NCBI GenBank assembly: GCA_003963305.1
Contig: RXJR01000011.1
Location: 163,906 to 227,905 of the forward strand
Direction: 5' to 3'
DNA: 64,000 bases
Source of the DNA: Candidatus Melainabacteria bacterium
GTDB lineage: Bacteria; Cyanobacteriota; Vampirovibrionia; Obscuribacterales; Obscuribacteraceae
Below, piece after piece: positions 52,839 to 61,215 of this stretch. Position 1 is the stretch's first letter. Each line of letters starts with the position of its first letter. The position numbers and the translations under genes are program-made. Under the pieces are notes generated by a model. The model was not told the origin of the DNA, searched no databases, and saw nothing but the letters and a program-made list of their open reading frames with translations.

Positions 52839-54479
52839 TCAGCCGATTCCAAATCTCCGACGCTGTTCGGCAATTCTAGCCATCAATTCCTGTTCGTTGC
52901 GAGGTCGGGCTCCATGAGTATTGGGCAAAACCAGATACTCGATACTGTTTTTGTTTGTGCCACCGCGCGTCGGAGAAGGATTCAGTCCCAGCTCGCGCGC
53001 CAGTTCGATAGAACCTTCACCGATTTTGTTGCGAGGTCCCACATCGGCAAAAACAGCAATGGCCATTCTGCCGTTGTCCTTATTTCGCACTAGAGCCATG
53101 TCTCCAAGTTGAACGCCAAAACGCTGGTAGGAGCCTCCCGGCAGCACCATATACGGAACCACTTCGGCATTGACTGACCTGTTGTCGGCGTAGCGCATGC
53201 TCGTATTAACCTGACCACTAGGATCGATTTGACGTGCGCGCGGAGAGCCATCAGCGTCAACAGCCATACCCGCACGTACATAGACTCCCGCAGTTGTTTG
53301 TACCAACTGGCGAGCTTGACCACGAGCATCTTGTGCAGCACGCTCCATCCACTGACCGCCGCCTTGCTGGGGTGGACCGTCAAAGGGACCAGGACGCAAT
53401 CTCGGATTGTCTAAGCCATCAGCAGGAGGCGCAAACTGCCGGTCTGGTGGACCGTCATATGGACGCTGATAAGGCGGTCGCTCGTACGGATTCGGTCTAT
53501 CGTACGGACCACGCTGATACGGATTCGGTCGATCATAACGATCCGGCCCCCGGTACGGATCCGGCCGTTCATAACGATCCGGGCCCCGGTACGGATCCGG
53601 TCGTTCATAACGATCCGGGCCCCGGTACGGATCCGGACGTTCACAACGATCCGGGCCCCGGTACGGATCCGGTTGTTCATAACGATCGGGACCCCGGTAC
53701 GGATCCGGTCGTTCATAACGATCGGGACCCCGGTACGGATCCGGTCGTTCATAACGATCGGGACCCCGGTACGGATCCGGTCGTTCATAACGATCGGGCC
53801 CCCGGTACGGATCCGGTCGCTCCAGGTCTTCCCGATGTGCTCCGCGCAAAGTGCGTCGCTGAGTATCAGGAGCATCGGCAGTGACCACGCTTTGCAATTT
53901 CGCGGCGCCAGTTCCGTACCATCCAACTGGATTTCCACATCTGTCCTTTTCCCGCTCGAACTGACCATTCTGACCGGCAACACCACGCAGAACAGTTTGC
54001 TCTTTTCCATCAGCACCAGTTACGAACAAATGAATGAGTTGGCGAGAACCGGCTTGCTCTGTCTCCAATCGCAGGTTGTACGATTGACCGTCATTACCGC
54101 ATATCGTCAAATTATTGATTCCGGCATTGGAAAGTTCGCGAACAGCTGCCAGGCGTTGTTCCGGAGAGGCAGAACCATCAAGCAGAAGCCGCGTACGATG
54201 CTGTTGCAGTTGGTCCTGCGCGCCACCACTTCTTTCAGGACCCTGATCCCGAGCCTGCGCCCGAGCCGAATTCGTCTCACCAGCACCTTGGTAGTCAGGC
54301 AAAAAACGATTGGCGCTGTCACAGGGTCGACAAGCATTTCCACGTTCGTCAAAAAGTCTCTGAACATGGCGAGACAAGTCGCCGCGCGGATCACCGGCAA
54401 CAGGCTGTTCGCGCTGAACAGCTTCAGATCGCTCGTTGTGACAGTTCATGCGGGCCGCATTCGGCAAATCGAGAGTCAT
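52839..54479 (-). CDS. GH75 chitosanase-like protein with Pro/Arg/Tyr repeats
   Basis: A 546-residue protein. The N-terminal part (about 1-215) is hydrophilic and has a Cys pair (CRPC). Eight near-identical 12-residue repeats (RPDPYRGPDRYE type) occupy about 221-316, followed by degenerate RPNPY units. The C-terminal domain (about 375-546) resembles fungal-type chitosanase GH75: VPYMVLPG, FGVQLGDMALV, IAVFADVGP and KIGEGSIELARELG, with the family's catalytic Asp and Glu in place. It should cleave chitosan-like glucosamine polymers if active. No signal peptide is visible at the ATG (GAGGGG 6 bases upstream), so export is uncertain. It lies 10 bp after a secreted-protein gene. Confidence 0.8.
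   Translation of the reverse strand: MTLDLPNAARMNCHNERSEAVQREQPVAGDPRGDLSRHVQRLFDERGNACRPCDSANRFLPDYQGAGETNSARAQARDQGPERSGGAQDQLQQHRTRLLLDGSASPEQRLAAVRELSNAGINNLTICGNDGQSYNLRLETEQAGSRQLIHLFVTGADGKEQTVLRGVAGQNGQFEREKDRCGNPVGWYGTGAAKLQSVVTADAPDTQRRTLRGAHREDLERPDPYRGPDRYERPDPYRGPDRYERPDPYRGPDRYERPDPYRGPDRYEQPDPYRGPDRCERPDPYRGPDRYERPDPYRGPDRYERPDPYRGPDRYDRPNPYQRGPYDRPNPYERPPYQRPYDGPPDRQFAPPADGLDNPRLRPGPFDGPPQQGGGQWMERAAQDARGQARQLVQTTAGVYVRAGMAVDADGSPRARQIDPSGQVNTSMRYADNRSVNAEVVPYMVLPGGSYQRFGVQLGDMALVRNKDNGRMAIAVFADVGPRNKIGEGSIELARELGLNPSPTRGGTNKNSIEYLVLPNTHGARPRNEQELMARIAEQRRRFGIG
53532..53819 (-). repeat. eight tandem 36 bp repeats in the GH75-like gene
   Basis: Eight units of 36 bp encode a 12-residue repeat of Arg, Pro, Asp, Tyr and Gly. 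Units differ at few bases, so the array is recent or kept uniform. The length is a multiple of three and the two other strand frames stay open through it, which is why long false ORFs appear on the plus strand here. Expression of those frames is unlikely. Confidence 0.9.
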
Positions 54480-54489
54480 AGTGCGCCCC

Positions 54490-55080
54490 TCAATAACGCA
54501 TCGACTGACTCAACATCGCTCCGACACCTTTGTGTGCCAGAACGCCGTGAACAGTGCTTGTCGAATGAAAACCAGAACTTCCGTCAGGTCGACGATAGTC
54601 ATCGGCGTAACTGAGCACGGCATGAGTGTGAGTCGTATATCCAGCCTCATCTTCGCTGCCTGTCTGCTTGCTCAAATGCACAGGTGCAACAGGTTCTGCA
54701 TAGGTTGTCTGCTTAGACGTGCCATGCTCCACCACAGGTAGCGCTATATGATTCGGCTTCACGTAGACAGATCTGTGCTCTGGTACAGGAGCATGAACAG
54801 CCTGCCTGGAGGTAGTACCGGTCGACTGTGTGTAACCGATGACGGGAATCCAATTCCAATGTCCTAAGTTGGGATTGCCGCTAGTAAGTTGCTTTTCCCA
54901 ACCCGGTCCCGACACGACGTAAGAGCCGGTCGTGTACCGGACCCCAGGACGCAGCGGTGTGCGCGGTGCGGGCGCGTAAGTCTGACGCTCCGGAGCCGCC
55001 ACTGCCTGCGCATGACAGGCAGGTACAGCACTGACGAATGCAAAAACGGCGAAAACCGAACAAAAAATCTGGGTGCGCAT
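54490..55080 (-). CDS. small secreted protein, partner of the GH75-like protein
   Basis: The frame is open from 55146, but ATG at 55078-55080 has AAGGAG 5 bases upstream and gives 196 residues with a clear signal peptide (MRTQIFCSVFAVFAFVSAVPACHA). The mature part is Pro/Thr/His/Ser-rich with a short strand-forming stretch (RYTTGSYVVSGPGWEKQL, HWNWIPVIGYTQSTG). No family is recognised. It lies 10 bp upstream of the GH75-like gene on the same strand, so the two are probably made together and the small protein may be its partner at the cell surface. Confidence 0.7.
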   Translation of the reverse strand: MRTQIFCSVFAVFAFVSAVPACHAQAVAAPERQTYAPAPRTPLRPGVRYTTGSYVVSGPGWEKQLTSGNPNLGHWNWIPVIGYTQSTGTTSRQAVHAPVPEHRSVYVKPNHIALPVVEHGTSKQTTYAEPVAPVHLSKQTGSEDEAGYTTHTHAVLSYADDYRRPDGSSGFHSTSTVHGVLAHKGVGAMLSQSMRY

Positions 55081-55344
55081 GAGTACTCCTTCTGCCAAAT
55101 AAGGGGGGCAAAAGACAGGTTGCGAAAGTTGGTAACTTGACTCCACTTTGCATTATTGGCAAAGAGTATTACCAAAATATTTCCAAACTAATTTTTCGAA
55201 AAAGATTTCGGCAGCATTGAACTCTGTTCAACCTCGCTCTCAACCCAAAGTATTAGCATTAGTTAAACTTCTATCGGCCGGTTGCTTTCCGGGCTGAATA
55301 AAACCATTCGGAAGGAGGAATAGCGACGCCCCTGCGGTCGCATC

Positions 55345-55512
55345 TTAAGAGGTCCGAGTCAAATCATGAGCCAGGCTTAATATATTCCAGTCTGTCTTGA
55401 TGCCCGAGCGCGAAATGCTCTTAAAACTTGCCTTTTCAGGATCTGCAGCACTCAGCACAAGTAGCAAACTGACCACAAGAACGGCACCGAATACAGTGGC
55501 AGATCCGATCAC
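55345..55512 (-). CDS. 55-residue single-helix membrane peptide
   Basis: From GTG at 55510-55512 the frame reads a hydrophobic helix, ATVFGAVLVVSLLLVLSAA, followed by a polar tail (DPEKASFKSISRSGIK) and a TAA stop at 55345-55347. This is a classical single-pass small membrane protein pattern. The ribosome binding site is poor, so the start may be elsewhere in the 56 open codons. It lies inside the 536 bp interval (55081-55616) between two other genes. On the plus strand the interval also has a strong AAGGAGGAATAGCG word (about 55312-55325) without an ATG. Confidence 0.45.
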   Translation of the reverse strand: MIGSATVFGAVLVVSLLLVLSAADPEKASFKSISRSGIKTDWNILSLAHDLTRTS

Positions 55513-55616
55513 GTTCTGACGATCGCGACTTATTTAGACTTTCGGAAATCACTCTTCAAGACTACCTACAGGTGGCTAAACCACTTTCTGGATACCAGGT
55601 TGGTTAGCTCTTTAGG

Positions 55617-55940
55617 ATGACGAGCGTATCGCCAACGCTTGATAGAATAAATTCAGGAACCACCATAAATTACATCTGGTGCTCGGAGATTTTTCAATTG
55701 CGAAATGATTCAGACACAAATATTGCTGTGCCCATTGCGCAAGATCGACTACAAGGTCTGGAGCAAGAGCTGCTGGCAGCAGAAACAAAATATGGACTGC
55801 AAAGTGGCGAAGCGGGCCTTGCGCTGATGGCACTCGTTGAATTTCTTCAAACGCGACCAGGAAACGAAGAACGCATAAAACGTTTGAATGAAAGAATCGA
55901 CGAGATCTACGAAATCTATAAGGCGGCTTGCGAAGAGTAG
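55617..55940 (+). CDS. small helical protein of unknown function
   Basis: A 107-residue hydrophilic protein. The C-terminal 65 residues form a helical hairpin (LQGLEQELLAAETKYGLQSG, LALMALVEFLQTRPGNEERI, KRLNERIDEIYEIYKAA) of the TPR-like type seen in many small scaffold proteins. The N-terminal 40 residues are of unclear structure. There is no signal peptide. TTAGG directly abuts the ATG, so a later start is possible. No family assigned. Confidence 0.55.
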   Translation: MTSVSPTLDRINSGTTINYIWCSEIFQLRNDSDTNIAVPIAQDRLQGLEQELLAAETKYGLQSGEAGLALMALVEFLQTRPGNEERIKRLNERIDEIYEIYKAACEE

Positions 55941-56009
55941 CGGCTGTTCCCACCATACACCACAGCAAATTTGACAGGCAAACAGAGGGCACCGCGGCCG
56001 GTGACCAGC

Positions 56010-56222
56010 CTATTTTGCAACAGCCTGATTCAATTCACTTGTTGGTGAAAAATGAATACAGATAGCATTTGAAATACCAACTGCTATCAAGCACGCGAGA
56101 ACGGCCAGAAAAAATGCAGCTAATAAAAGCTTGATAGACTCCAGGTCAGTACCACTCTGAGATGGCGCGGATGCGATATAAGATTGAGACTTGAGAACAG
56201 GTGTCGGTGTTTGTATAGGCAT
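56010..56222 (-). CDS. 70-residue single-pass membrane protein
   Basis: A 70-residue protein with one membrane helix (about 31-51, KLLLAAFFLAVLACLIAVGIS) between a Pro/Ser/Gln head and a short tail. No family is recognised. Upstream lies a 248 bp leader that contains several hairpins and is preceded by a near-consensus promoter on the same strand (56476-56503), so this gene may be expressed from it. The ribosome binding site before the ATG is weak, which fits control by the leader. Confidence 0.55.
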   Translation of the reverse strand: MPIQTPTPVLKSQSYIASAPSQSGTDLESIKLLLAAFFLAVLACLIAVGISNAICIHFSPTSELNQAVAK

Positions 56223-56470
56223 ATTGTGTTTACCAGAGATACCGTGGGAAATCAGATGAGTGATCTGGCTGTCGCGGCTTCACCGCAGCACAGCTCAGTT
56301 AAGTGACGATGACGAATCTTCCGCATTCCCTCAAATGCGGTCCTAGATTGATGCATTGGATTGACTCGTAGTGCTCTAACCTGCGCAAGCAGACGAGCAT
56401 TTTTGCTTAGTAAACGGATGGGTGCAACTTCGGGGAAGTGAAGTTGATACGTTTGTCATCAGGGGTGCAG
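56223..56470 (-). ncRNA. candidate structured RNA or long leader
   Basis: About 248 bases downstream of a strong minus-strand promoter, with no convincing gene. Hairpins seen in the minus-strand transcript, in order: CAACTTC-(8)-GAAGTTG (about 56424-56445); CCGCATT-TGAGGG-AATGCGG (56321-56340); GCTGT..GCGG-TGAA-..CCGC..ACAGC (about 56260-56290); CAGAT-CACTC-ATCTG near 56250. Transcript position and the perfect stems support an RNA element. It could be a free small RNA or a leader for the 70-residue membrane protein gene. It matches no family I know. Confidence 0.5.
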
Positions 56471-56475
56471 TAAGG

Positions 56476-56503
56476 ATTATACGCTCGCCCGGACCCTTGT
56501 CAA
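56476..56503 (-). promoter_or_regulatory. consensus sigma70-type promoter (minus strand)
   Basis: TTGACA at 56498-56503 and TATAAT at 56476-56481 (minus strand) are both perfect consensus boxes, with a 16 bp spacer. Such a match is rare and implies strong constitutive transcription. The start would be near 56469. Nothing on the plus strand uses it. Confidence 0.8.
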
Positions 56504-56789
56504 GCAAAAAAAGCAATTGAATTAGCCTTCTAAACTGTGCAATTGCGCAAATGTCTGTGCACAGTCAAACATTTAAACTCATCGCGCAATACATTATCCT
56601 TTCATACAGCAAGCACGAGCACCAGATATGGTGCAGTCTGAATTTTTGGGGAGTGGAGTGCGGAACATCGTAAGGGTGGTCCGCATTCTATGTTTTTGAG
56701 CATTTACAGGACGATTTGCTTTAGAATCAAATTGTTTGCCCTGAGAGGTCACTGCTCTGCGCTCGCTCCGTCTAATCATCCGTTTTACA

Positions 56790-57884
56790 ATGATTTCGTT
56801 GGCTTTTACGTTGGCTGGCACAAGCGTAGGAGCCTCGGACTGGGTCGAAGATCCGGTATCGGGCTTCCAATTACCCCAGAGACCAGCAGCACCGAAAAGA
56901 CTGCCTGGTGAAGAAAACCGACCCTCCCCAGATGTGCCGATGATCGGGGTCACCGATGGTCATCGCCCGCAGACCCCGCATGAGTTGGAAGGCGGCGTAT
57001 CAAGTACTAAAGTCAGGGAGCGGCAGGGCATACTGGCCAACCCTTACAACGAGCCGCCACCGCCTGCCGGACCTCCTCAAACAGTAACCGTGACACCCAA
57101 ACTGTACAGCGGCTGGTTGAGTCAGACCCATCCAGACCTGGTTCCCATGAGCAAAGACTCAATTATCGAAGTTAAGGGTCAGTGGGATGATTCAGGTCAC
57201 GCCCTGCACAATTTCGGGCTGAATTTCACAAAAATCAGTCCGGGTGCGTTAGCTAAAACATCTCTGGCCAATACGAACGTATTAATCGTAGATTGCGCAG
57301 GGGAAATTCCACAAGCAACACTGGGAATAATTCGCGAGTTCGTAGCCAACGGCGGCTATCTGATAACAACAGACTGGTCACTGGACAATTGCCTGGCCAG
57401 AGCGATTCCAGGCTTCGTAGACTGGAACAGCGCCAACTCTACTTCCGAACTGGTAGATGCCTTGACGAACAACAACCCTGATGCAACCGACAATGGTGAT
57501 TTGCTACTGAATACGGTGCCACGGTCCTACTGGAAATTGGACAACAAGTGCCAGATGGTCAGAGTCATTAAACCAAACGCCGTTACAGTACTGGTCAAAA
57601 GCAAGCGACTTGAGTATCAGGATCCAAACCGAGCTTTTGCACTGAGCAGAAATGGCGGTGTGCGCATCGACAATACGGGAATTCTTGCCTGTACCTTCAG
57701 ATATGAGAAAGGCCGGGTATTGCATCTGGTCGGGCACTTCGACAACAACACCGACCTCGCCTTCAACAATTCACTTCCAGACCCGGCTCCAAAGATCGGC
57801 ATCAGCCTGAGACAGGCGATTGCTGCAAATTTCATCGCCGCGGCATTGAAAGCAAATCCTCATCCGCTCTCGAAAGGCAAATAG
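56790..57884 (+). CDS. secreted protein with glutamine-amidotransferase-like fold, unknown function
   Basis: A 364-residue protein. The start MISLAFTLAGTSVGAS is a short possible signal peptide. A Pro-rich linker (about 20-105) leads to a domain with the pattern VLIVDCAGEIPQATLGIIREFVANGGYLITTDWSLDN (about 171-207), which resembles the Rossmann-like core of class I amidotransferase-fold or ThuA-like proteins, but I see no catalytic Cys-His-Glu triad. RVLHLVGHFDNNTDLA and QAIAANFIAAAL near the end resemble the last parts of such domains. Function unknown; a binding role is possible. The 287 bp upstream (56504-56789) hold no gene. Confidence 0.7.
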   Translation: MISLAFTLAGTSVGASDWVEDPVSGFQLPQRPAAPKRLPGEENRPSPDVPMIGVTDGHRPQTPHELEGGVSSTKVRERQGILANPYNEPPPPAGPPQTVTVTPKLYSGWLSQTHPDLVPMSKDSIIEVKGQWDDSGHALHNFGLNFTKISPGALAKTSLANTNVLIVDCAGEIPQATLGIIREFVANGGYLITTDWSLDNCLARAIPGFVDWNSANSTSELVDALTNNNPDATDNGDLLLNTVPRSYWKLDNKCQMVRVIKPNAVTVLVKSKRLEYQDPNRAFALSRNGGVRIDNTGILACTFRYEKGRVLHLVGHFDNNTDLAFNNSLPDPAPKIGISLRQAIAANFIAAALKANPHPLSKGK

Positions 57885-57910
57885 AATCAGGGCATGCCTG
57901 CCCAAAGAGA

Positions 57911-57960
57911 ACTCCCTGGTAGTCCTTGTCTTTACTGAGGAGTCTAGGGAGTCGTCTTTT
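57911..57960. terminator. bidirectional terminator between convergent genes
   Basis: ACTCCCT (57911-57917) pairs with AGGGAGT (57946-57952), and TTTT follows at 57957-57960. It lies between the 364-residue protein gene and the convergent DUF547 gene and overlaps the DUF547 stop codon. The loop is long (28 bases) and contains smaller pairings, so confidence is moderate. Confidence 0.5.
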
Positions 57961-58807
57961 CTTTCTTTGCGATCTCCGGTCTCTTCACGGCGTCAGCATC
58001 GTTCAACGACCAGTCGTTGGGCTTATAAATCACCTTATAGTCAGCCAATTTATCTGTATCAGGAATGTCGTCTTTGACTCTTGCCGGCAAATTTTTTGCC
58101 AGGTAAGCAAGAACGATTTGATCATCAGTCGGGGGCGGCACGCGGGTCGATATGCCGGATGCCTTGGCAAAGTCGAGAGGAAACCACTTAAAAATCTGAG
58201 AAACCGTTATCGTCTTTTGCTTTGGATCAATTGCTACGTTGTTCTTGTCGCAGAGAAATTTTTCCTTGCACTGAGCGATGTCCGTTTCCCAGGTCGTGGA
58301 GACGAATGCGCGTTTCCTGGGAGCGGCGCAGCCTTTCGCTGCCGGCACAACAGCGAAGTGAATTTCAGGGTAGCGAAACGCACGCAGAATATCGTGCTCA
58401 ATAGCATCAAGCGTGTATGATTTTCCGGCCACCGTAACTTGATACTTCTCCCAGGCGCCGGGAACTTGCCTGAAACTGTCGGTCGGATAGTAAGGATTTT
58501 TTCCGGCAATCGGGTAATTGTCCAGGACCAGCTTTACGGTGAAAGCGTTGTACGCATTCATCCACAAAGCTTTCCGCTGGTCGTGCGTCATATCGTCATA
58601 TTCTTCGGGAGTAATCGCAGCTAATTCCTTCAGATATTTCTCCAGGTTGCCGCGCTTCTTCTGCCACCGCGCATAGTGAATCAAATCGCCGTCGACATAT
58701 TGCTTGAGTTCGTGAGTCCAGAGTTTATGCTGATTGTCGAACGCAGCATAAGCAGATGGGTCCGAAAGAACAAGCAAGCAGACAGCGCCTAATAAACGTG
58801 ATTTCAT
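57944..58807 (-). CDS. secreted DUF547 domain protein
   Basis: A 287-residue protein with a signal peptide (1-22, ending AYAA). The DUF547 domain runs from about residue 55 to 230: ALWMNAYNAFTVKLVLDNYP, TLDAIEHDILRAF, PEIHFAVVPAAKGCAAPRKRAF and SQIFKWFPLDFA. The conserved Cys and the H-F-A-V segment match the family. DUF547 proteins are of unknown biochemistry; some are linked with cell envelope or metal handling. The gene overlaps the DUF255 gene by 4 bp (58804-58807), so the two are translationally coupled. The C-terminal tail (residues 240-287) is charged. Confidence 0.9.
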   Translation of the reverse strand: MKSRLLGAVCLLVLSDPSAYAAFDNQHKLWTHELKQYVDGDLIHYARWQKKRGNLEKYLKELAAITPEEYDDMTHDQRKALWMNAYNAFTVKLVLDNYPIAGKNPYYPTDSFRQVPGAWEKYQVTVAGKSYTLDAIEHDILRAFRYPEIHFAVVPAAKGCAAPRKRAFVSTTWETDIAQCKEKFLCDKNNVAIDPKQKTITVSQIFKWFPLDFAKASGISTRVPPPTDDQIVLAYLAKNLPARVKDDIPDTDKLADYKVIYKPNDWSLNDADAVKRPEIAKKEKTTP

Positions 58808-60744
58808 TTCTTTACCGTCAACGTTTTAATCCGTTGTTGCACAGCGCCTACATCATACAGCGGAGCAGAGCAGGTTTCTCCGGCACAGACGAAAGTGGCT
58901 GGTTTGGTCAGTTTGGGATACTCGACATCCGTACGAGGCGGCGCGCCCTCAGCCCGGTCTAACCATTCTATCCGCTTGTAATCAGTTGGATACTGCAAGC
59001 AGATTTTATGGAGATCTGCAGCAGTCTCATCTCCTTTGCTACCGACAACAACGAGATGCGCAGGCTCGCCGGCCTGCTCCTTATTGGCTAGAAGAATACC
59101 GGCAACCAGAACATGGCGAGTGCGAGCCACCTCAGGCGCAGCCAGATATCGCATCGCTTGCGCACAGAGTGCCTTATACGATGCTTTCCCTGTGTACTGA
59201 TAGAGAAGATTGGCGAAACGAGCCACCATTACATTTTCATCCAGCAATGGCACCGATTGAACTCCACTTGCACCGGCAGAGGTAACAAAGCCTGCGCGCA
59301 CATCCGGTTTGGGAGAATAATTGAAATGTTTGCTGATGTAATCAGCCGTTTGTTCCGCTCGCTTAAGCCAGGAACGATCGGCTGTAGCCGTATATAGCAT
59401 CAAACATGCCCGACCCATAGAAACCGAGTCACCCAGATACGGACCAGCGATGTCTTTCTCGTCATGTCTGTAGCCACCATCATTGGTGCCACGGTGAGCA
59501 ATCACCCATTCAGCTGCCGTACGGGCTTGCTCGAGATATTTCTTGTCGCCTGTGGCCATGTATAAATCACACAAACCAGCGATTGCCCAGCCATTTTCGC
59601 GAGCATAAATATGTTTGTCGATCGAAGGTATACCTAGCTTACGCCGCTCTGCATCGTTAAGAGAGAAATACTCACCGCTGTGTTTTCCCTTAACCAGATC
59701 GGCATCCTGACTTGTATAGAATGCACCTTCCGGACTGGTGAGAAAGCCCTCTAAATAGCGATGAATATTTTGGGCAGCTTTCAAATAGGCGGGATCGCGC
59801 CAGAGCATGTATCCAAGCGCGTAGACGCGCATGTTTTCCGCCTGCATCTGCATGATTTTTTCGAAGTGAGCATGATTCCAGTCACCGTTTGTTGAATACT
59901 GGTAGACTCCACCCCAAATCGGATCTATCAATTTCTGCTGTTGATTGAGCGTTTCTCTGGCCCGATGCGCTTCCACCTTATCACCTTCAATAGCTCTGGC
60001 AATGGCATATTCAACGCTGTCCCAATCTAAAAACTTCTGCTGAAAACCCCATGCACCTTCTTCTGTGTCATAGCCGTCGGCATGAGCCTTTTCCAGCTCC
60101 TTGCGCAGAGCAGGGGTCAACGCGCCTTCTTTTGAAAAGGTAGTGGGTTTATCGATCTTTGTTTTCTGCACATTTGGATGCTTCACAACATCCTTAAGCA
60201 TCGCCACCATTTCTTTGGGCGGAATAAAACCCTGGCGAATCTCCACTTCTTTTCCCGTTGGATTGAAGACGACGGTAGCAGGCCAGCCATAGTCGCCGTA
60301 CCGATTAGATAAATCAGGACGCGAATCTTGATCTACTTTGACTGTTAAAAATTTATCGTTCAATAGAGCCCGTACTTCAGGTTGGCTGTAGGTCTTCTCA
60401 TCCATTACGTGACACCAGTGACACCAGATCGCTTCCAGATCGAGAAGAACGAACTTGTGCTGAGCCTGGGCTTGTTGAAAAATGTCGCCCGACCAATCGC
60501 GCCACTGCACGGGCACTGCAGCGGGGACCTTCGCGGACGTCGCTGCGGTGGATTTTGCGGATGTGGCGGCGGACTTTGCGGATGTGGCGGCGGAATTTGA
60601 GGACGTCGGCGCGGTTGCTTTCACAAGTGCCTTCGACTGCGATGTAGGCGCCGAACCATTACTGCCGGTCTCAGCGAGAACAGCGGGAGTCAAGGTAAGC
60701 CACAAGGAAAAGAAGAGGGGATTCCAATGCCTGCGCCATTCCAT
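58804..60744 (-). CDS. thioredoxin-like DUF255 (YyaL/SSP411) protein
   Basis: The open frame starts with GTG at 60745-60747 directly before ATG at 60742-60744; GAGG lies 6 bases before the ATG, so I use it (646 residues). A signal peptide comes first (FFSLWLTLTPAVLAETG). A low-complexity Ala/Ser/Lys linker (about 45-80) follows. The N-terminal domain (about 82-190) is the thioredoxin-like DUF255 type with CHWCHVM in place of CxxC, and the rest (about 220-640) is a six-hairpin glycosidase-like alpha/alpha barrel. Human SSP411 and bacterial YyaL are the relatives; the reaction is unknown. It is coupled to the DUF547 gene. Confidence 0.92.
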   Translation of the reverse strand: MEWRRHWNPLFFSLWLTLTPAVLAETGSNGSAPTSQSKALVKATAPTSSNSAATSAKSAATSAKSTAATSAKVPAAVPVQWRDWSGDIFQQAQAQHKFVLLDLEAIWCHWCHVMDEKTYSQPEVRALLNDKFLTVKVDQDSRPDLSNRYGDYGWPATVVFNPTGKEVEIRQGFIPPKEMVAMLKDVVKHPNVQKTKIDKPTTFSKEGALTPALRKELEKAHADGYDTEEGAWGFQQKFLDWDSVEYAIARAIEGDKVEAHRARETLNQQQKLIDPIWGGVYQYSTNGDWNHAHFEKIMQMQAENMRVYALGYMLWRDPAYLKAAQNIHRYLEGFLTSPEGAFYTSQDADLVKGKHSGEYFSLNDAERRKLGIPSIDKHIYARENGWAIAGLCDLYMATGDKKYLEQARTAAEWVIAHRGTNDGGYRHDEKDIAGPYLGDSVSMGRACLMLYTATADRSWLKRAEQTADYISKHFNYSPKPDVRAGFVTSAGASGVQSVPLLDENVMVARFANLLYQYTGKASYKALCAQAMRYLAAPEVARTRHVLVAGILLANKEQAGEPAHLVVVGSKGDETAADLHKICLQYPTDYKRIEWLDRAEGAPPRTDVEYPKLTKPATFVCAGETCSAPLYDVGAVQQRIKTLTVKK

Positions 60745-60750
60745 CACACA

Positions 60751-60769
60751 CCTCGATACATGTACGAGG
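60751..60769 (-). promoter_or_regulatory. hairpin that covers the ribosome binding site of the DUF255 gene
   Basis: On the minus strand CCTCG-TA-CATG-TA-(T)-CGAGG forms a 7 bp stem with one bulge. The right arm CGAGG contains the GAGG ribosome binding site of the DUF255 gene, 6 bases before its ATG. Folding of the messenger would hide the site. This could be a simple translational control element or RNA thermometer-like switch. Confidence 0.5.
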
Positions 60770-60815
60770 TATGGATAATAGCACTACAGTACAGCTCCTT
60801 GCCTGCTTGCGACGG

Positions 60816-61010
60816 TCAGGCGACTGAACTTCTCTCGTGCGAATTGTCGACAGGGCGGGAAAAACCACCATTGCGCCCGAAGCTGAACAGTATCAGACCT
60901 GTTTGAGGGTTCGCCGGTTGCTTCTCAGGCTCCGAGAAGGGCGCCTTAAAAGCATCTATAAGGTCTGCGCCGACCTCATTTTGGGAGTTATCGCTTAATC
61001 CATGTGTCAT
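60816..61010 (-). CDS. small unknown protein
   Basis: The open frame starts at 61124, but ATG at 61008-61010 (MTHGLSDNSQNEVGAD) has AAGGA 8 bases upstream and is preferred, giving 64 residues. It is hydrophilic, with a helix (DLIDAFKAPF) and a C-terminal strand region (TGLILFSFGRNGG). No family. It precedes the DUF255 gene on the same strand, with 71 bp between. Confidence 0.5.
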   Translation of the reverse strand: MTHGLSDNSQNEVGADLIDAFKAPFSEPEKQPANPQTGLILFSFGRNGGFSRPVDNSHERSSVA

Positions 61011-61215
61011 CGTAGATTCCTTTTCACACCTGGCTGAAGACTGCACCGCTTCGCCAGAAGTTCCGCAGTTCGACCGCAAAAAAGATTCCAGATATTTAAG
61101 GGATTTGCCATTAAGCTTCCTCATTCTGCTGGGTTTCAGGAGTTACTGAATCGACAAATCTTTGTAAGATAGCGGGGCCGTTTTGGCATCGAAATTGGCG
61201 TTATGGAGACCATGA

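Noticed and set aside
53234..54614. Long plus-strand open frames (216 and 313 codons) through the 36 bp repeats
   Set aside because: They exist only because the repeat is a multiple of three and lacks stops in any frame. The minus-strand frame has a good ribosome binding site, an operon neighbour and a recognisable GH75-like domain.
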